This document shows, piece after piece, positions 1 to 9,500 of a stretch of DNA of 33,632 nt (positions are counted from its first letter, which is position 1; the number at the start of each line of letters is the position of its first letter). The stretch lies in contig SXXH01000066.1 in assembly GCA_005789645.1 (NCBI GenBank), forward strand, positions 1 to 33,632, in the 5' to 3' direction. The position numbers and the translations under genes were made by a program. The notes beneath the pieces were generated by a model. It ran no database searches. It was not told the DNA's origin and saw only the letters and a program-made list of their open reading frames with translations. This DNA is from Planctomycetia bacterium (GTDB taxonomy: Bacteria > Planctomycetota > UBA1135 > GCA-002686595).

Positions 1-1020
1 AACCGTCCCGACGTCCTCGACCCGGCGCTCCTGCGCCCGGGGCGCTTCGACCGCGAAGTCACGATCGAGCTGCCCGACCTCAAGGGCCGCGAGCAGATCC
101 TCAGGGTGCACCTGAAGAAGGTCAAGGTGGGCGGCGACGTCGACGTGCCGACCCTGGCGCGCTCCACGCCCGGCTACTCGGGCGCGGACCTCGCCGCCAT
201 CATCAACGAGGCGGCCATCATGGCGGCCTTGCAGAAGAAGGACGAGGTCTCGATGGAGCACCTCGAGGAGGCGCGCGACAAGGTGCGCTACGGCCGCCAG
301 AAGAAGTCGCGCAACATCGAGGAGGTCGATCGCAAGATCACGGCCGTCCACGAGGCCGGCCACGCCGTGGTGGCGGCGGTCATCCCCGAGGTGGACGACC
401 CGCACAAGGTGACGATCGTCCCGCGCGGTCGCGCGCTGGGCTCGACCATGGTGCTCCCCGAGAAGGAGAGCTACCACATGCAGAAGAAGAAGATGCTCGG
501 GACGCTCGCCGTGCTCTTCGGCGGACGCGTGGCGGAGGAGCTGTACTGCGGCGACATCTCCGCCGGCGCCTCGGACGACATCCGCCGCGCCACCGAGATG
601 GCTCGCGTGATGGTCACCGAGCTCGGCATGAGCGAGAAGATCGGGCCGATCAACTACGCCGAACGCCAGGGCAGCGAGTTCCTGGGCACGGAACTGATGA
701 GCGCCAAGTGGCACTCGGAGGACACGGCGCGCGAGATCGACACCGAGATCCAGCGCCTGCTGCGCGAGGCCTACGAGCAGGCCAAGGCGATCCTCGTCGA
801 ACAGAAGGAGACGATCGAGCGCATCACTCAGACCTTGTTGCGCTACGAGACGATCAGCGGCGACGAGATCAAGCGCCTGATCGCCGGCGAAGAGGTCGTG
901 CGCGCCGAGCCGCCCTCCAGCCCCACGCCGCCGCCGCCGCCCTTGCGTCCGCGCGGCGAAGCCGGCCGCGCCGAACCCGGGGCCGAAGGCCTCGGCAACG
1001 CGGGCCTCTCGCCGGCGTGA
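1..1020 (+). CDS. ftsH: ATP-dependent zinc metalloprotease FtsH (3' part, start outside window)
   Basis: FtsH is a membrane-anchored AAA+ protease that unfolds and degrades membrane and regulatory proteins. The frame is open from base 1, so the N-terminal membrane segments and Walker motifs lie upstream of the window. The visible 339 codons begin in the second region of homology of the AAA domain (NRPDVLDPALLRPGRFDR), followed by the small AAA subdomain (STPGYSGADLAAIINEA) and the M41 protease domain with the zinc site HEAGH at about nt 349-363, and the conserved SAGASDDI stretch near nt 568. The C-terminus ends in a Pro/Ala-rich tail of about 40 residues (nt 900-1017), which is not conserved in the family. 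The stop codon overlaps the folP start (GTGA), so the two genes are probably translationally coupled. The order ftsH-folP-glmM is a well-known bacterial arrangement. Confidence 0.97.
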   Translation, partial: NRPDVLDPALLRPGRFDREVTIELPDLKGREQILRVHLKKVKVGGDVDVPTLARSTPGYSGADLAAIINEAAIMAALQKKDEVSMEHLEEARDKVRYGRQKKSRNIEEVDRKITAVHEAGHAVVAAVIPEVDDPHKVTIVPRGRALGSTMVLPEKESYHMQKKKMLGTLAVLFGGRVAEELYCGDISAGASDDIRRATEMARVMVTELGMSEKIGPINYAERQGSEFLGTELMSAKWHSEDTAREIDTEIQRLLREAYEQAKAILVEQKETIERITQTLLRYETISGDEIKRLIAGEEVVRAEPPSSPTPPPPPLRPRGEAGRAEPGAEGLGNAGLSPA

Positions 1021-2117
1021 GTCCGCCGCCGCTCTTGTCCGAACGCGCGCGGGCCTTGCGTCCGCGCGCGCTCGTAGTCGATAGGCACGCGCGCGGCGTC
1101 GGCCGCGACCAAGGTGTCGCGCGCATCGCCTTCGACGCCCAAGCAGGTGCGGAACTGGCCGAGTTGCTGCACGCCGACGGCACCCCCATCGCGGCGCCGG
1201 CGCCGGACCTCGTCGCCTTCGCCACGCCGCGCGACTTGCTGCGGCTGCGCGCTTCCAGCCATCCGGACCTCGAGCTGGCGCACTTGTGCGACGAGCTGGC
1301 GAGCGCCCCCGCCCCGCGTCCGCGCCTCGTCGGCGTCTTGAACGCCACGCCTGACAGCTTCTCCGACGGCGGCGCGAGCTGCGACGAGCTCGTGGAGCGC
1401 GGCCTCGCCATGGTCGAGGCGGGCGCCGATTGGCTCGATATCGGCGGCGAATCGACGCGCCCGGGCGCCGAACCGGTGACGCCCATGGTCGAGATCGCGC
1501 GCACGATTCCCCTCGTGCAGGAACTGGCGCGCCGGACCGACGCCACGCTCTCGATCGACACGCGCCACGCCGAATGCGCCGCGGCCGCGCTCGCGGCCGG
1601 CGCCACGGTGGTCAACGATGTCTCCGCCGGACTCCACGACCCCGACATGCTGGCCTTGGTGGCCCACGCCGACGCGGGATTCGTGGCCATGCACATGCAG
1701 GGCGATCCGCGCACCATGCAGGCCGCCCCGAGCTACGCCGAAGTCGTGGGTGAGGTGCTCGAGTTCCTGCGCGCGCGCGCCGCGGCCGCCTGCGAGGCGG
1801 GCATCGACCCGGCGCGCCTGTGGATCGATCCTGGCATCGGCTTCGGCAAGACCCTCGAGCACAACCTCGAGCTCTTGGCGCGCCTTGGGGAGCTGCGCTC
1901 CTTGGGCCTGCCCGTGCTGCTGGGCGCCTCGCGCAAGAGCTTCATCGCCAAGCTCGACCCGCGCGCAGCTTCGCCCGCCGACCGCCTTGGCGGTTCGCTC
2001 GCCGCGGCCATCCACGGCGTCTTGGGCGGTGTCGACCTCGTGCGCGTACACGATGTACCCGCCACTCGCCAAGCCTTGGCCGTCGCCCATGCGATCGCTC
2101 GGCAACGGCGTGCCTGA
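1017..2117 (+). CDS. folP: Dihydropteroate synthase
   Basis: Condenses para-aminobenzoate with hydroxymethyl-dihydropterin pyrophosphate in folate synthesis. The chosen start is GTG 1017, which overlaps the ftsH stop as GTGA and gives 366 residues. The catalytic TIM barrel begins near residue 105 with LNATPDSFSDGG, followed by DIGGESTRPGA, SIDTRHAECA, NDVSAG, MHMQGDPRTMQ, WIDPGIGFGKT and LLGASRKSF, all typical of the family. The first roughly 100 residues are an extension absent from the short E. coli-type enzyme (about 280 residues); extended FolP proteins are known in other bacteria, and its role here is not evident. It sits between ftsH and a small secreted protein upstream of glmM. The family assignment is secure; the start is well supported by the overlap, but a later start inside the extension cannot be excluded. 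Confidence 0.95.
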   Translation: MSPPPLLSERARALRPRALVVDRHARGVGRDQGVARIAFDAQAGAELAELLHADGTPIAAPAPDLVAFATPRDLLRLRASSHPDLELAHLCDELASAPAPRPRLVGVLNATPDSFSDGGASCDELVERGLAMVEAGADWLDIGGESTRPGAEPVTPMVEIARTIPLVQELARRTDATLSIDTRHAECAAAALAAGATVVNDVSAGLHDPDMLALVAHADAGFVAMHMQGDPRTMQAAPSYAEVVGEVLEFLRARAAAACEAGIDPARLWIDPGIGFGKTLEHNLELLARLGELRSLGLPVLLGASRKSFIAKLDPRAASPADRLGGSLAAAIHGVLGGVDLVRVHDVPATRQALAVAHAIARQRRA

Positions 2118-2331
2118 GAAGTCCCTGCTCAGTCCCCGCGCTTTCCCCAGGCGGTCGCCGAGCAGCCCTTGAGGCCCCTGGCCTGCCTGCCTTTCGGCTC
2201 GGCTGCGCGATCACTGGCGGCCGACGGCGCGCCAGCGGACTGGAGGAAACTCCTCCGCCTCGGCTGACTAGAGGACAATCCTGGACTTCAAAGCCAGGCC
2301 ACTACAGCTCGAGTTCGAACCAAGGACCACC

Positions 2332-2826
2332 ATGAAGCTCCACTCGACCTTGCTCGTTCCCGCCCTGGCCCTCTCGCTGTGCGGCGCAGCGTGGACACAC
2401 GCGGCGCAAGGCGGCGGGCCGGCGACAGGCACCCGGATCCAGACGCAGTCCTTCTTCGCGACGCACACCGAGGAACTCGGCGAGAGCGTCGTGCTCGACT
2501 TGAACCTGTCCTTGCTGCCGCAGACGCGCCTCGAAGATGGCGCGCTGGTGCGTCCGCTCGCCGCGCGCGCCATCTTCGAGATGTCCGTCCAAGGCGTGTC
2601 GGCGGCCTACTTGGGCGAGTCGCGCAGCCACCTGTTGCGCCCCGCTGCATCGGCCGAGCCCATCGATCTCTCGATCAGCGGACTCGATCTCGCCGCGCAT
2701 GCCCAAGGCGCCGCCGAAGGAGCCGCGCGCAGCTACTCGGTGTTGCTCTTCCCCGTCGCGGGCAAGAACTGGGGCGAGGTGGCGGACTTCAAGGATGACG
2801 TGGTCGTGCTCGCGTCGAGGCGTTGA
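2332..2826 (+). CDS. Small secreted protein of unknown function
   Basis: A 164-residue protein that I do not recognise. The start ATG 2332 is supported by AAGGA at 2322-2326, 5 nt upstream. Residues 1-25 form a signal peptide (MKLHSTLLVPALALSLCGAA, cleavage probably after THA), so the product is predicted to be exported to the periplasm or surface. The mature part has no cysteines, no long hydrophobic segment and is rich in Ala, Leu, Ser and Glu with alternating hydrophobic residues, suggesting a small beta-rich domain. It lies between folP and glmM, a position held in some bacteria by cdaA and ybbR, but I see no resemblance to either. The 214-nt gap upstream suggests it may start its own transcript. 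Confidence 0.75.
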   Translation: MKLHSTLLVPALALSLCGAAWTHAAQGGGPATGTRIQTQSFFATHTEELGESVVLDLNLSLLPQTRLEDGALVRPLAARAIFEMSVQGVSAAYLGESRSHLLRPAASAEPIDLSISGLDLAAHAQGAAEGAARSYSVLLFPVAGKNWGEVADFKDDVVVLASRR

Positions 2827-2891
2827 GCGCCGCGCGCCGTCGCCACGCCGGGCTTGATTCCAGCAGCGCGAGAGCGTTTCCTCTGTGACGC

Positions 2892-4235
2892 ATGGGGACG
2901 CGCATCTTCGGCACCGATGGCATTCGTGGACGCGCCGGCGAAGGCTGGCTGACCACGGGCGCGGCGACCAGCCTCGGCTTGGCGCTGGCCGAAGTGCTGG
3001 GCGTCGCGGCAAAGCGCCCGCGCGCGCTGCTCGGTCACGATGGACGCAAGAGCGGTCCGTCGCTGGAGGCCGCCTTGGCGCGCGGCCTGCGCCATGGCGG
3101 TTGCGAGGTGGACAGCTGCGGCTTGGTGACGACGCCCGGGTTGGCGTGGCTCGCGAAGGAGCGCGGCTACGCGCTCGGCGCGATGGTCAGCGCGTCCCAC
3201 AACCCCGCCGAGGACAACGGCATCAAGGTCTTCGGCTCGTCGGGCGAGAAGCTCTCCGACGAGTTGGAGTTGGCGCTCGAGGCGCGGCTCGTCGCGCGAC
3301 CGACGCTCGAGCTCGCCGGCGAGGGCCCGCTCCTCGATCCCGCGCTCGAGGAGCGCTACTTGTCGTTCCTCGTCGAGGTCGCCGGCAAGGGTTTGGCGCT
3401 GCACGGCTTGAAGATCGTGCTGGACTGCGCCAACGGCGGCGCGAGCCGCGTGGCTCCGCGCGTCTTCTTCCGCCTCGGCGCGCAGGTCATCTCGATCGCC
3501 GCCGAACCCGACGGCGAGAACATCAACCGCGAGTGCGGAGCGACGCACCTCGCGCCCCTGTCGCGCGCCGTGCGCACGCAAGGAGCGCACCTTGGCATCG
3601 CCCTCGATGGCGATGGCGACCGGTGCATGCTCGTCGACGAGCGTGGCGAAGTCGTCCATGGCGACGGCATCATGACCATCGTCGCGCGCGCGGCCGCGCA
3701 AGAAGGCGGCTGGACCGACAAGCGCATCGTCGCCACCGTCATGAGCAACCGCGGGCTGCACAAGGCGCTGCGCGACGTGGGCGTGGGCGTCGTGACCACC
3801 GACGTGGGCGACCGGCGCGTGGTCGAGGCGTTGCGCAAGGAGTCGCTGTCCTTGGGCGGCGAGCAATCCGGCCATGTCGTCTTCGGCGCCGATCACGACT
3901 ACATCGGCGACGGCATCTACACGGCGCTGCGGGTGTTGCGCATCCTCGTGCGCGCGAAGAAGCCGCTCTCCGAGCTCGCCGGCGCCTACCGCGCCTTCCC
4001 CCAGGTGCTGCTCAACGTGCCGGTGAAGCGCAAGCCGGCGCTGTCGACCTTGGCGCGCACCATGGCCGCCCAGAAAGAAGTCGAAGACGAGCTGGGCGAG
4101 GATGGGCGCGTGCTGCTGCGCTACTCCGGCACCGAGTCGTTGGCGCGCGTGATGGTCGAGGGACCGGACGAGAGCTTGATCCGAGCCCGCGCCCAGTCGC
4201 TGGCCGACACCATGGCGGCCGAGATCGGGGCTTGA
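2892..4235 (+). CDS. glmM: Phosphoglucosamine mutase
   Basis: Interconverts glucosamine-6-phosphate and glucosamine-1-phosphate on the route to UDP-GlcNAc, the precursor of peptidoglycan and lipopolysaccharide. The 447 residues match the usual family length (about 445). Visible landmarks in order: FGTDGIRG near the N-terminus, the active-site loop SASHNPAEDNG with the phosphoserine at Ser102, the metal-binding DGDGDR, the sugar-binding GGEQSGH and the phosphate-binding RYSGTESLARVM near the C-terminus. The ATG at 2892 gives the canonical N-terminus; I see no strong Shine-Dalgarno sequence in front of it. It lies downstream of ftsH and folP as in many bacteria, and its stop codon overlaps a possible TTG start of the next gene (TTGA at 4232). 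Confidence 0.97.
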   Translation: MGTRIFGTDGIRGRAGEGWLTTGAATSLGLALAEVLGVAAKRPRALLGHDGRKSGPSLEAALARGLRHGGCEVDSCGLVTTPGLAWLAKERGYALGAMVSASHNPAEDNGIKVFGSSGEKLSDELELALEARLVARPTLELAGEGPLLDPALEERYLSFLVEVAGKGLALHGLKIVLDCANGGASRVAPRVFFRLGAQVISIAAEPDGENINRECGATHLAPLSRAVRTQGAHLGIALDGDGDRCMLVDERGEVVHGDGIMTIVARAAAQEGGWTDKRIVATVMSNRGLHKALRDVGVGVVTTDVGDRRVVEALRKESLSLGGEQSGHVVFGADHDYIGDGIYTALRVLRILVRAKKPLSELAGAYRAFPQVLLNVPVKRKPALSTLARTMAAQKEVEDELGEDGRVLLRYSGTESLARVMVEGPDESLIRARAQSLADTMAAEIGA

Positions 4236-4354
4236 GCGTCAGCGGCAGCGCAGCGCACGAAGCCGAGGGAGGGCGTCCGTCTCCCGTCGGCGCGGGCGTG
4301 GCCGCTGGCCTCGAAGCTGGCCCCGAAGCTGGCGGCGCGCCCGACATCGCACCG

Positions 4355-5071
4355 GTGGCGAGCTGCGCATGGCGACCCTCCGCCGCGCCCTTCGAGCATG
4401 CCACGGCGCTGGCGTTGTGCATCGACGCCAGCGCGCGCCCCGCCTCCGCGGCCGCATGGCGCGACGGTCGAATGGTCGAACTGGTCCTTTCCGACGATCG
4501 GCAACACGCTTCGGACCTGCTGCCGGCCTTGCAGCGCTTGGTCGAGGTGCTCGGCGCGCGACCGCGCGAGGCGCGCTTGGTCGTCGTCGGCACGGGCCCG
4601 GGCAGCTACACAGGCTTGCGCGTGGCGATCGCCACCGCCCTGGGCCTGAGCCGCGCGTCGCAGGCGGCCGCGCTGGGCATCCCCTCCGGCGAAGCGGTTT
4701 GCCTGGAACTGTGCGCCGATGGCGAGTCCTGCACGCTGGCGCTCGATGCGCGCTCGGGCGGAACCACCTTGGCCACGTACCGACGGCGCGGCGCGCAGGT
4801 CGAGGTCGTGAGCGCGCCCGAGTGGGTGCCGATCGCCGAGGCCGCGCGGCGCCTGCCGGTCGAGGGCATGCTGGTCGTCGACGCGACCGTGCCCGATCTG
4901 TGCGGATTGGACGCGGCTCAGCGCGCGCGTTGCCTGCCCATGCGTCCGCCGCGAGCAGGCCACTTGTTGCGGCTTGGACTCGCACGGCACGCCGCCGGCG
5001 CCAGCACGCCGCTCGACGAGCTCGCGCCGCTCTACTTGCGCGACTTCGAACCCAGCGTGCGCAAGCGCTGA
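4355..5071 (+). CDS. tsaB: tRNA N6-threonylcarbamoyladenosine synthesis protein TsaB
   Basis: TsaB is the degenerate ASKHA-fold partner of TsaD in the complex that makes t6A37 on ANN-decoding tRNAs. The recognisable family start is CIDASARPASAAAW at about nt 4415, followed by HASDLLPALQRL and the diagnostic GTGPGSYTGLRVAIATALGLS near nt 4590-4650. The start is uncertain. GTG 4355 gives 238 residues, close to the family norm of about 230. Alternatives in frame are GTG 4298 and TTG 4232, the latter overlapping the glmM stop as TTGA; the residues they add are low-complexity Gly/Ala/Glu and resemble nothing conserved. A start at the TTG just before CIDAS is also possible. The gene is followed by alr. 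Confidence 0.88.
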   Translation: MASCAWRPSAAPFEHATALALCIDASARPASAAAWRDGRMVELVLSDDRQHASDLLPALQRLVEVLGARPREARLVVVGTGPGSYTGLRVAIATALGLSRASQAAALGIPSGEAVCLELCADGESCTLALDARSGGTTLATYRRRGAQVEVVSAPEWVPIAEAARRLPVEGMLVVDATVPDLCGLDAAQRARCLPMRPPRAGHLLRLGLARHAAGASTPLDELAPLYLRDFEPSVRKR

Positions 5072-5140
5072 GGGGCGCACCTCGTTCCCGACGACGAGTC
5101 GGCGCGCGGCGCGGGCGTGGAAGTGCGGCGCGGCGCAAGC

Positions 5141-5146
5141 TAGTGT
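5141..5146 (+). promoter_or_regulatory. -10 element upstream of alr (leaderless geometry)
   Basis: TAGTGT lies in an otherwise GC-rich gap and ends 7 nt before the alr GTG at 5154. By comparison with the rnpB promoter in this window (6 nt from hexamer to RNA 5' end), transcription should begin at or within 1-2 nt of the start codon. No convincing -35 box or Shine-Dalgarno sequence is present. This is inferred from spacing only. Confidence 0.5.
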
Positions 5147-5153
5147 CGCCGGG

Positions 5154-6356
5154 GTGAACGCACACCGGGTCTGGGCCGAGATCGATCTCGACGCCGTCAC
5201 CAACAACCTCGCCGTGATCCGCCGCCGCGCCGGCCCGCCCACGCGCATCATGTTCGTGGTCAAGGCCGACGCCTACGGCCATGGCGCCGTGGCCCTCGCC
5301 CACCATGCGTTGCGCTGCGGCATCGCGGCCTTGGGCGTCGGCAGCAGCGCCGAGGCGCTCGAGCTGCGCGCCTCGGGCGTGCGCGCGCCGATCCTCGTGC
5401 TCGGCACGATCATCGACGACGAGATGGACGAGTGCCTGCGCAACGACGTGCAGATGGCGCTGCATTCGTCGGACCGGCGCGCCAAGCTGCAGGAACTCGC
5501 GCGCGCGTTGGGCATGCGCGCGAAGCTGCACCTCAACATCGACACGGGGATGGGCCGCCTCGGCGTGCTGCCGCACCGCGCGCTCGAGCTGCTGCGCGAG
5601 CTGCGCGCCAGTCCGCACCTCGAGCTCGCGGGCGTCATGACGCATGTCAGTTCGGCCGACGGCGCCAACTCCGCCAGCACGCACGAACAGCAGCGCCTGT
5701 TCGAAGGCGTCCTGCGCGGCGCGCGCGAGGAGCGCCTGCTGCAAGGCTGGATCCACATGGCGAACAGCGCCGCCTTGTTCACCGACCTGCGGCCGCGCTA
5801 CGACACGGTGCGCCCGGGCATCAGCGCCTACGGAGTGATGCCGTGCCACATGCCCGGCAGCGACCTGCTGCGGCCGGCCATGTCGTTGCGCAGCCAGATC
5901 GTGTTCCTGAAGGACATCCCCGCCGGCTACGCGGTGGGCTACGGCTCGACCTGGCGCGCGCCGCGCGCGACGCGCATCGCGACCTTGCCGGTGGGCTACA
6001 ACGACGGCGTGCCGTGGCGCCTCGGCAACAAGGGCGAGGTGCTCGTGCGCGGCCGCCGCGCGCCCATCGTCGGGCGCGTGTCGATGGACTACACGACCAT
6101 CGACGTGGGCCATGTCCCGGGTGCGCAAGTCGGCGACGTGGTCACGCTGGTCGGCCGCGACGGTCCCGAGAACATCAGCGCCGAGGAAGTCGCCGAGCAG
6201 GCGGGCACCATCGCGTACGAAGTCACCTGCCACGTGGGCAAGCGCGTCAAGCGCGTCTACGTCGGCGGCGTCGATGTGGAACTCGCGCCCGCGCCGCCGG
6301 GGGCCTTGCCACGGACGACCAGCACGCGGTCCGACGAGCTGCACGAAGCGCACTGA
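5154..6356 (+). CDS. alr: Alanine racemase
   Basis: PLP enzyme that makes D-alanine for peptidoglycan. GTG 5154 gives 400 residues beginning VNAHRVWAEIDLDA, the normal start of the family. The PLP lysine is Lys37 in VVKADAYGHG; further motifs are NIDTGMGRLG, MTHVSSAD, HMANSAALF, VRPGISAYG, the VGYGSTW segment that carries the second catalytic tyrosine, LPVGYNDGVPW and GRVSMDYTTIDV. The C-terminus runs about 25 residues past the fold with a Pro/Thr/Arg-rich tail. There is no Shine-Dalgarno sequence; instead a TAGTGT hexamer ends 7 nt before the GTG, suggesting a leaderless message (inference). It follows tsaB after an 82-nt gap and completes the cell-wall precursor theme set by glmM. Confidence 0.96.
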   Translation: MNAHRVWAEIDLDAVTNNLAVIRRRAGPPTRIMFVVKADAYGHGAVALAHHALRCGIAALGVGSSAEALELRASGVRAPILVLGTIIDDEMDECLRNDVQMALHSSDRRAKLQELARALGMRAKLHLNIDTGMGRLGVLPHRALELLRELRASPHLELAGVMTHVSSADGANSASTHEQQRLFEGVLRGAREERLLQGWIHMANSAALFTDLRPRYDTVRPGISAYGVMPCHMPGSDLLRPAMSLRSQIVFLKDIPAGYAVGYGSTWRAPRATRIATLPVGYNDGVPWRLGNKGEVLVRGRRAPIVGRVSMDYTTIDVGHVPGAQVGDVVTLVGRDGPENISAEEVAEQAGTIAYEVTCHVGKRVKRVYVGGVDVELAPAPPGALPRTTSTRSDELHEAH

Positions 6357-6427
6357 AGGCGCGCATCGAAGGCGCGCCGCGCGCGCGAGCCGCGGCGCGA
6401 CGCATGCCAAGCACGCCCCGGAGTTGC

Positions 6428-6433
6428 TACCCT
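6428..6433 (+). promoter_or_regulatory. Extended -10 element upstream of the AsmA-like operon
   Basis: TACCCT is preceded by TGC, giving the extended -10 form TGnTAnnnT also seen at rnpB. Transcription would start near 6440, about 60 nt before the GTG at 6502. A 20-codon reading frame starts at ATG 6443 and its stop overlaps the GTG of the next gene (GTGA). No clear -35 box. Confidence 0.4.
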
Positions 6434-6501
6434 CGTGCGCGCATGCACGCACGCACGCGCGAGTCGCGACGATCGGCCCCCTCCACGGGGAGGAACGGCG
6501 C

Positions 6502-9500
6502 GTGAACGGGCTGCGCGGGTTCGTGCGCGGCGCGCTGCGGCTCGGCGTGCGGGCGGGCTGGGTCGTGATCGCGCTGGCGACGGCCCTGACGCTGTTCGAG
6601 GTGCTCGGCTTGTGGGCCTTCGCGGCGCGCAGCTGGCTGGCCGCGGAGCTTGGGCGGCCGCGCGAGGAGGTGCGCATCGATGCGCTGCGCCTTTCGTGGC
6701 TGCGCCCTCGCCTCGAGATCGAGGGCCTCGCAGTCGGACCCGAAGGAGCCGCCATCCGCGTCGAGCGCGCGGTGCTCGATTTCGATCTCGTGGGTCCGGA
6801 CGCGCCGCGACTCGTGCGGGCACGCGTCATGGGCGGAGGTTTCGAGGCCTCGCGGCAGCTCCTCGCGGCGTGGCAATCCCTCGAGCCCGTGCGCAACGCC
6901 ACCGACGGCGCGGCCTTGGCCGACATGGACCTCGCTCCCGGATCGCTGCCCGAGATCGAGATCTCCGACCTCGAAGTCGGGCTGCGCTCCGAGACGCTGG
7001 GCCGCGTGGCGCTCGGCAAGCTGCACTTGATGCTGTCGGCGGATTCCGAGGGCCGCCCGGTCGCCACCGGTCGCCTCGATCCGTCCGCCGTGGTTGGCGG
7101 AGGCCAGCGTGGCGCCGCCGTGCACTTGCGCGGCGTGCGCGCCAAGGACGGTGCGTTCGAGATCTTCGGCACGGCGCGCGAGCTGCGCTTGCGCGCCGAG
7201 GAGCTGCCCGACGCCAAGCTGTTCGGAGCGGTGCGCGAGGCCAACCCGCAGGTCAGCCTCGACCTCGATTTGGAGGCGCGCATCCCGCTCGCGGCGCGCG
7301 AGGAACCGCGCGCCAAGTTGGCGTTGCAGTTGTTCGGTGGTTCGCTGTCCTTGTTCGACGGACAAGAGACCTTGCGCGACCTGGAGCTGCGCCTCGAGGC
7401 GGAGTGGCATCCCGCCTCTGCGCAGGACTGGCTCTCCCTCGACGCGCTCGACCTGCAGGCGCGCTACGCGGGCTCGACCAGCCTCGGCGCCGTGCGCGGC
7501 GGCGCCGTGTGCGGCGCCTCGGCCGGCGACCAGCAGGCGGCACTGTGGGTCGCCTCCGACGCGATCGAGCTGGGCGCGCCGCTCAAGGCGCTGCTCTCGA
7601 AGGACGAGTTCGCGTTGCGCCAATGGCACGCCTACGAGCCGCGCGGCGTCGCGGGCTTGCGCGCCGCGTGGCGCATCCCGCGGCCATCCACGCGCCCTCC
7701 TTCCGGCGCGACCGCGCAAGCCGACGCGACCGCGCGCGCACGCCTCGACGCGTTGCTCCTGCTGGAGGGCGGCACGGCCTTGTGCTTCCGGGGTTGGCCC
7801 GTGGCGCCGCTGAACGCGATGGTCGAGGGCTTCCCGCTCGACCTGCAAGCGGCACGCGGCGCCATCGTCGTGCACCACGACGGCGCCGATCCGCGTCCGC
7901 TGCGCGTCGGCATCGCGGGCGTGGAAGTCCAATCGAAGCACGCGCAAGGCGACGTGCAGGTGCTGGTCGAGGGCGACGTGCGCAACCATCGCGCCGACGC
8001 TTCGCCCTTCGCTCCAGGTCGCGGCATGGGCGAATTCGACCTGCGGATCGAGACGCCGGGACTGCCTTTCGACGCCGCGACGATGGCGGCCATGCAAGGC
8101 GTGTCGGGCGCGGTCGATCCGGCCACGACTTGGGTGCCCTTCCAGCCGCGCGGCGGCCGCATCGCCACGCGACTGCGACTGGCGCGCACAGTCGACTTCA
8201 CGACCACCTCCGTCGCGGCCGAAATGCAGTTGCAGGGACTCGCGGCGCGCTGGGAGGAACTGCCCGTCCCGATCGCCGCCGTCTCGGGCTCGCTGCGCTT
8301 CCTCTCGGACGGACTCGGCGCGCGCGGCCTCGATTTCGACCTCCTGGCCCGCACCGAAGCGGGCAACGACCTGCAGGTCGCCGGCAGGCTGCAGACGCTC
8401 GAGGACGGCGACGCGCGCACCGCGTCGGAGACGGACGACTTGTTGCTGCTACGCGTGCGCGCTGGCGCGCTGGCTCTCGCGGGCGCGGACGTGGGCGTGT
8501 TGCGCGCCACGCTGCCCGAGGTGGAAGAGGCCTTCGTCGAGCTGTCGCCGCGCGGCTCGGTGATGCTCGATTGGAACCGCCAGCGCGAGGGAAGAGGCGC
8601 CGAAGAGCTCACGCGCGTGTCGCTCTCGCCGCGCGCGGATCTCGTGCTGCGAGCCGCGAGCTTCCCGCTGGAGGCGCGCGACCTCGAGGGCGAGGCCCTC
8701 GTCGTGGTCGACGGAGCCGGCCGCGTCGCGACCACGGCCGGACCGATCGTGGCGCGCGCGCAAGCGGACGCGCTGGCGGCGGTCGCGGTGCGCCTGCCGG
8801 AGCGCTCCGTCGTGGTGGCGGCCGCGGGCGTGGACGCCGCCGATCCGGCGCTCGCGGAATGCCTGCGCACGATCGCGGGAGCGGGAAGCCTCGGCCAAAC
8901 CGTCAAGATCTCTGGACGAGTCGACGCACGCGGCGAGGCGGTGGTCGGTGGCGCGGCGTCCTTCGCCGTCGTCCCGCGCGGCGCGGCGCTGGCGACGGGC
9001 GGACTGGAGCTGGATGGACTGTCGGGCGAAGTGCGCCTCGAGGACGGCAAGCTCTCCTCCACGCGCCTGCAGGCGCGCCTAGGCGAGGCGCAGCTCGACA
9101 TCCACTCGTTCGCCTGGGACGCGCGCAGCGACCAGCCGCTGGAGGCGCGCTTCGAAGCCACGGATGTGCCGCTGGATCGCAAGCACCTCGCCCTGCTGCT
9201 GGGCGAGACCGACTTGTCCAGCTTGCTTGACACGCTCGAGCTGTCCGGCGCGGTGTCGATCGAGGATGCGCGCCTGCGCCTTCAGGTCGGGGGCGCGGGC
9301 GAACTGGAGCTCTCCGGCACCGCGCGCCCCCGCCGTGTCGGCCTGCGACTGGGACTGCCCATCCGCATCGACGAAGCGCGCGTGGTGGTCGAACGCCTGC
9401 ACCACGGTCCCGATGGCTTGAAGGCGCTGGTACGCGCCGAAGGCCTGTCGGGCGCCTTGGCGGATCGCGCCATTTCGGACACGCGTCTCGTGCTCACCTG

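Noticed and set aside
2272-2337. Possible selenocysteine tRNA: CTGGACTTCAAA (2281-2292) is identical to the anticodon-arm sequence of E. coli selC, followed downstream by GTTCGAA and ACCACCA.
   Set aside because: The T arm cannot pair around TTCGAAC, no 5' acceptor strand matches the putative 3' strand, the anticodon stem has a mismatch, and the variable arm space is too short. The ACCACCA overlaps the Shine-Dalgarno to start-codon region of the secreted protein gene.
4239-7316. Very long open frame on the minus strand (over 1000 codons) antisense to tsaB, alr and the AsmA-like gene.
   Set aside because: Antisense shadow typical of high-GC coding DNA; composition is Arg/Ala/Ser-rich with no domain, and three solid plus-strand genes occupy the region.
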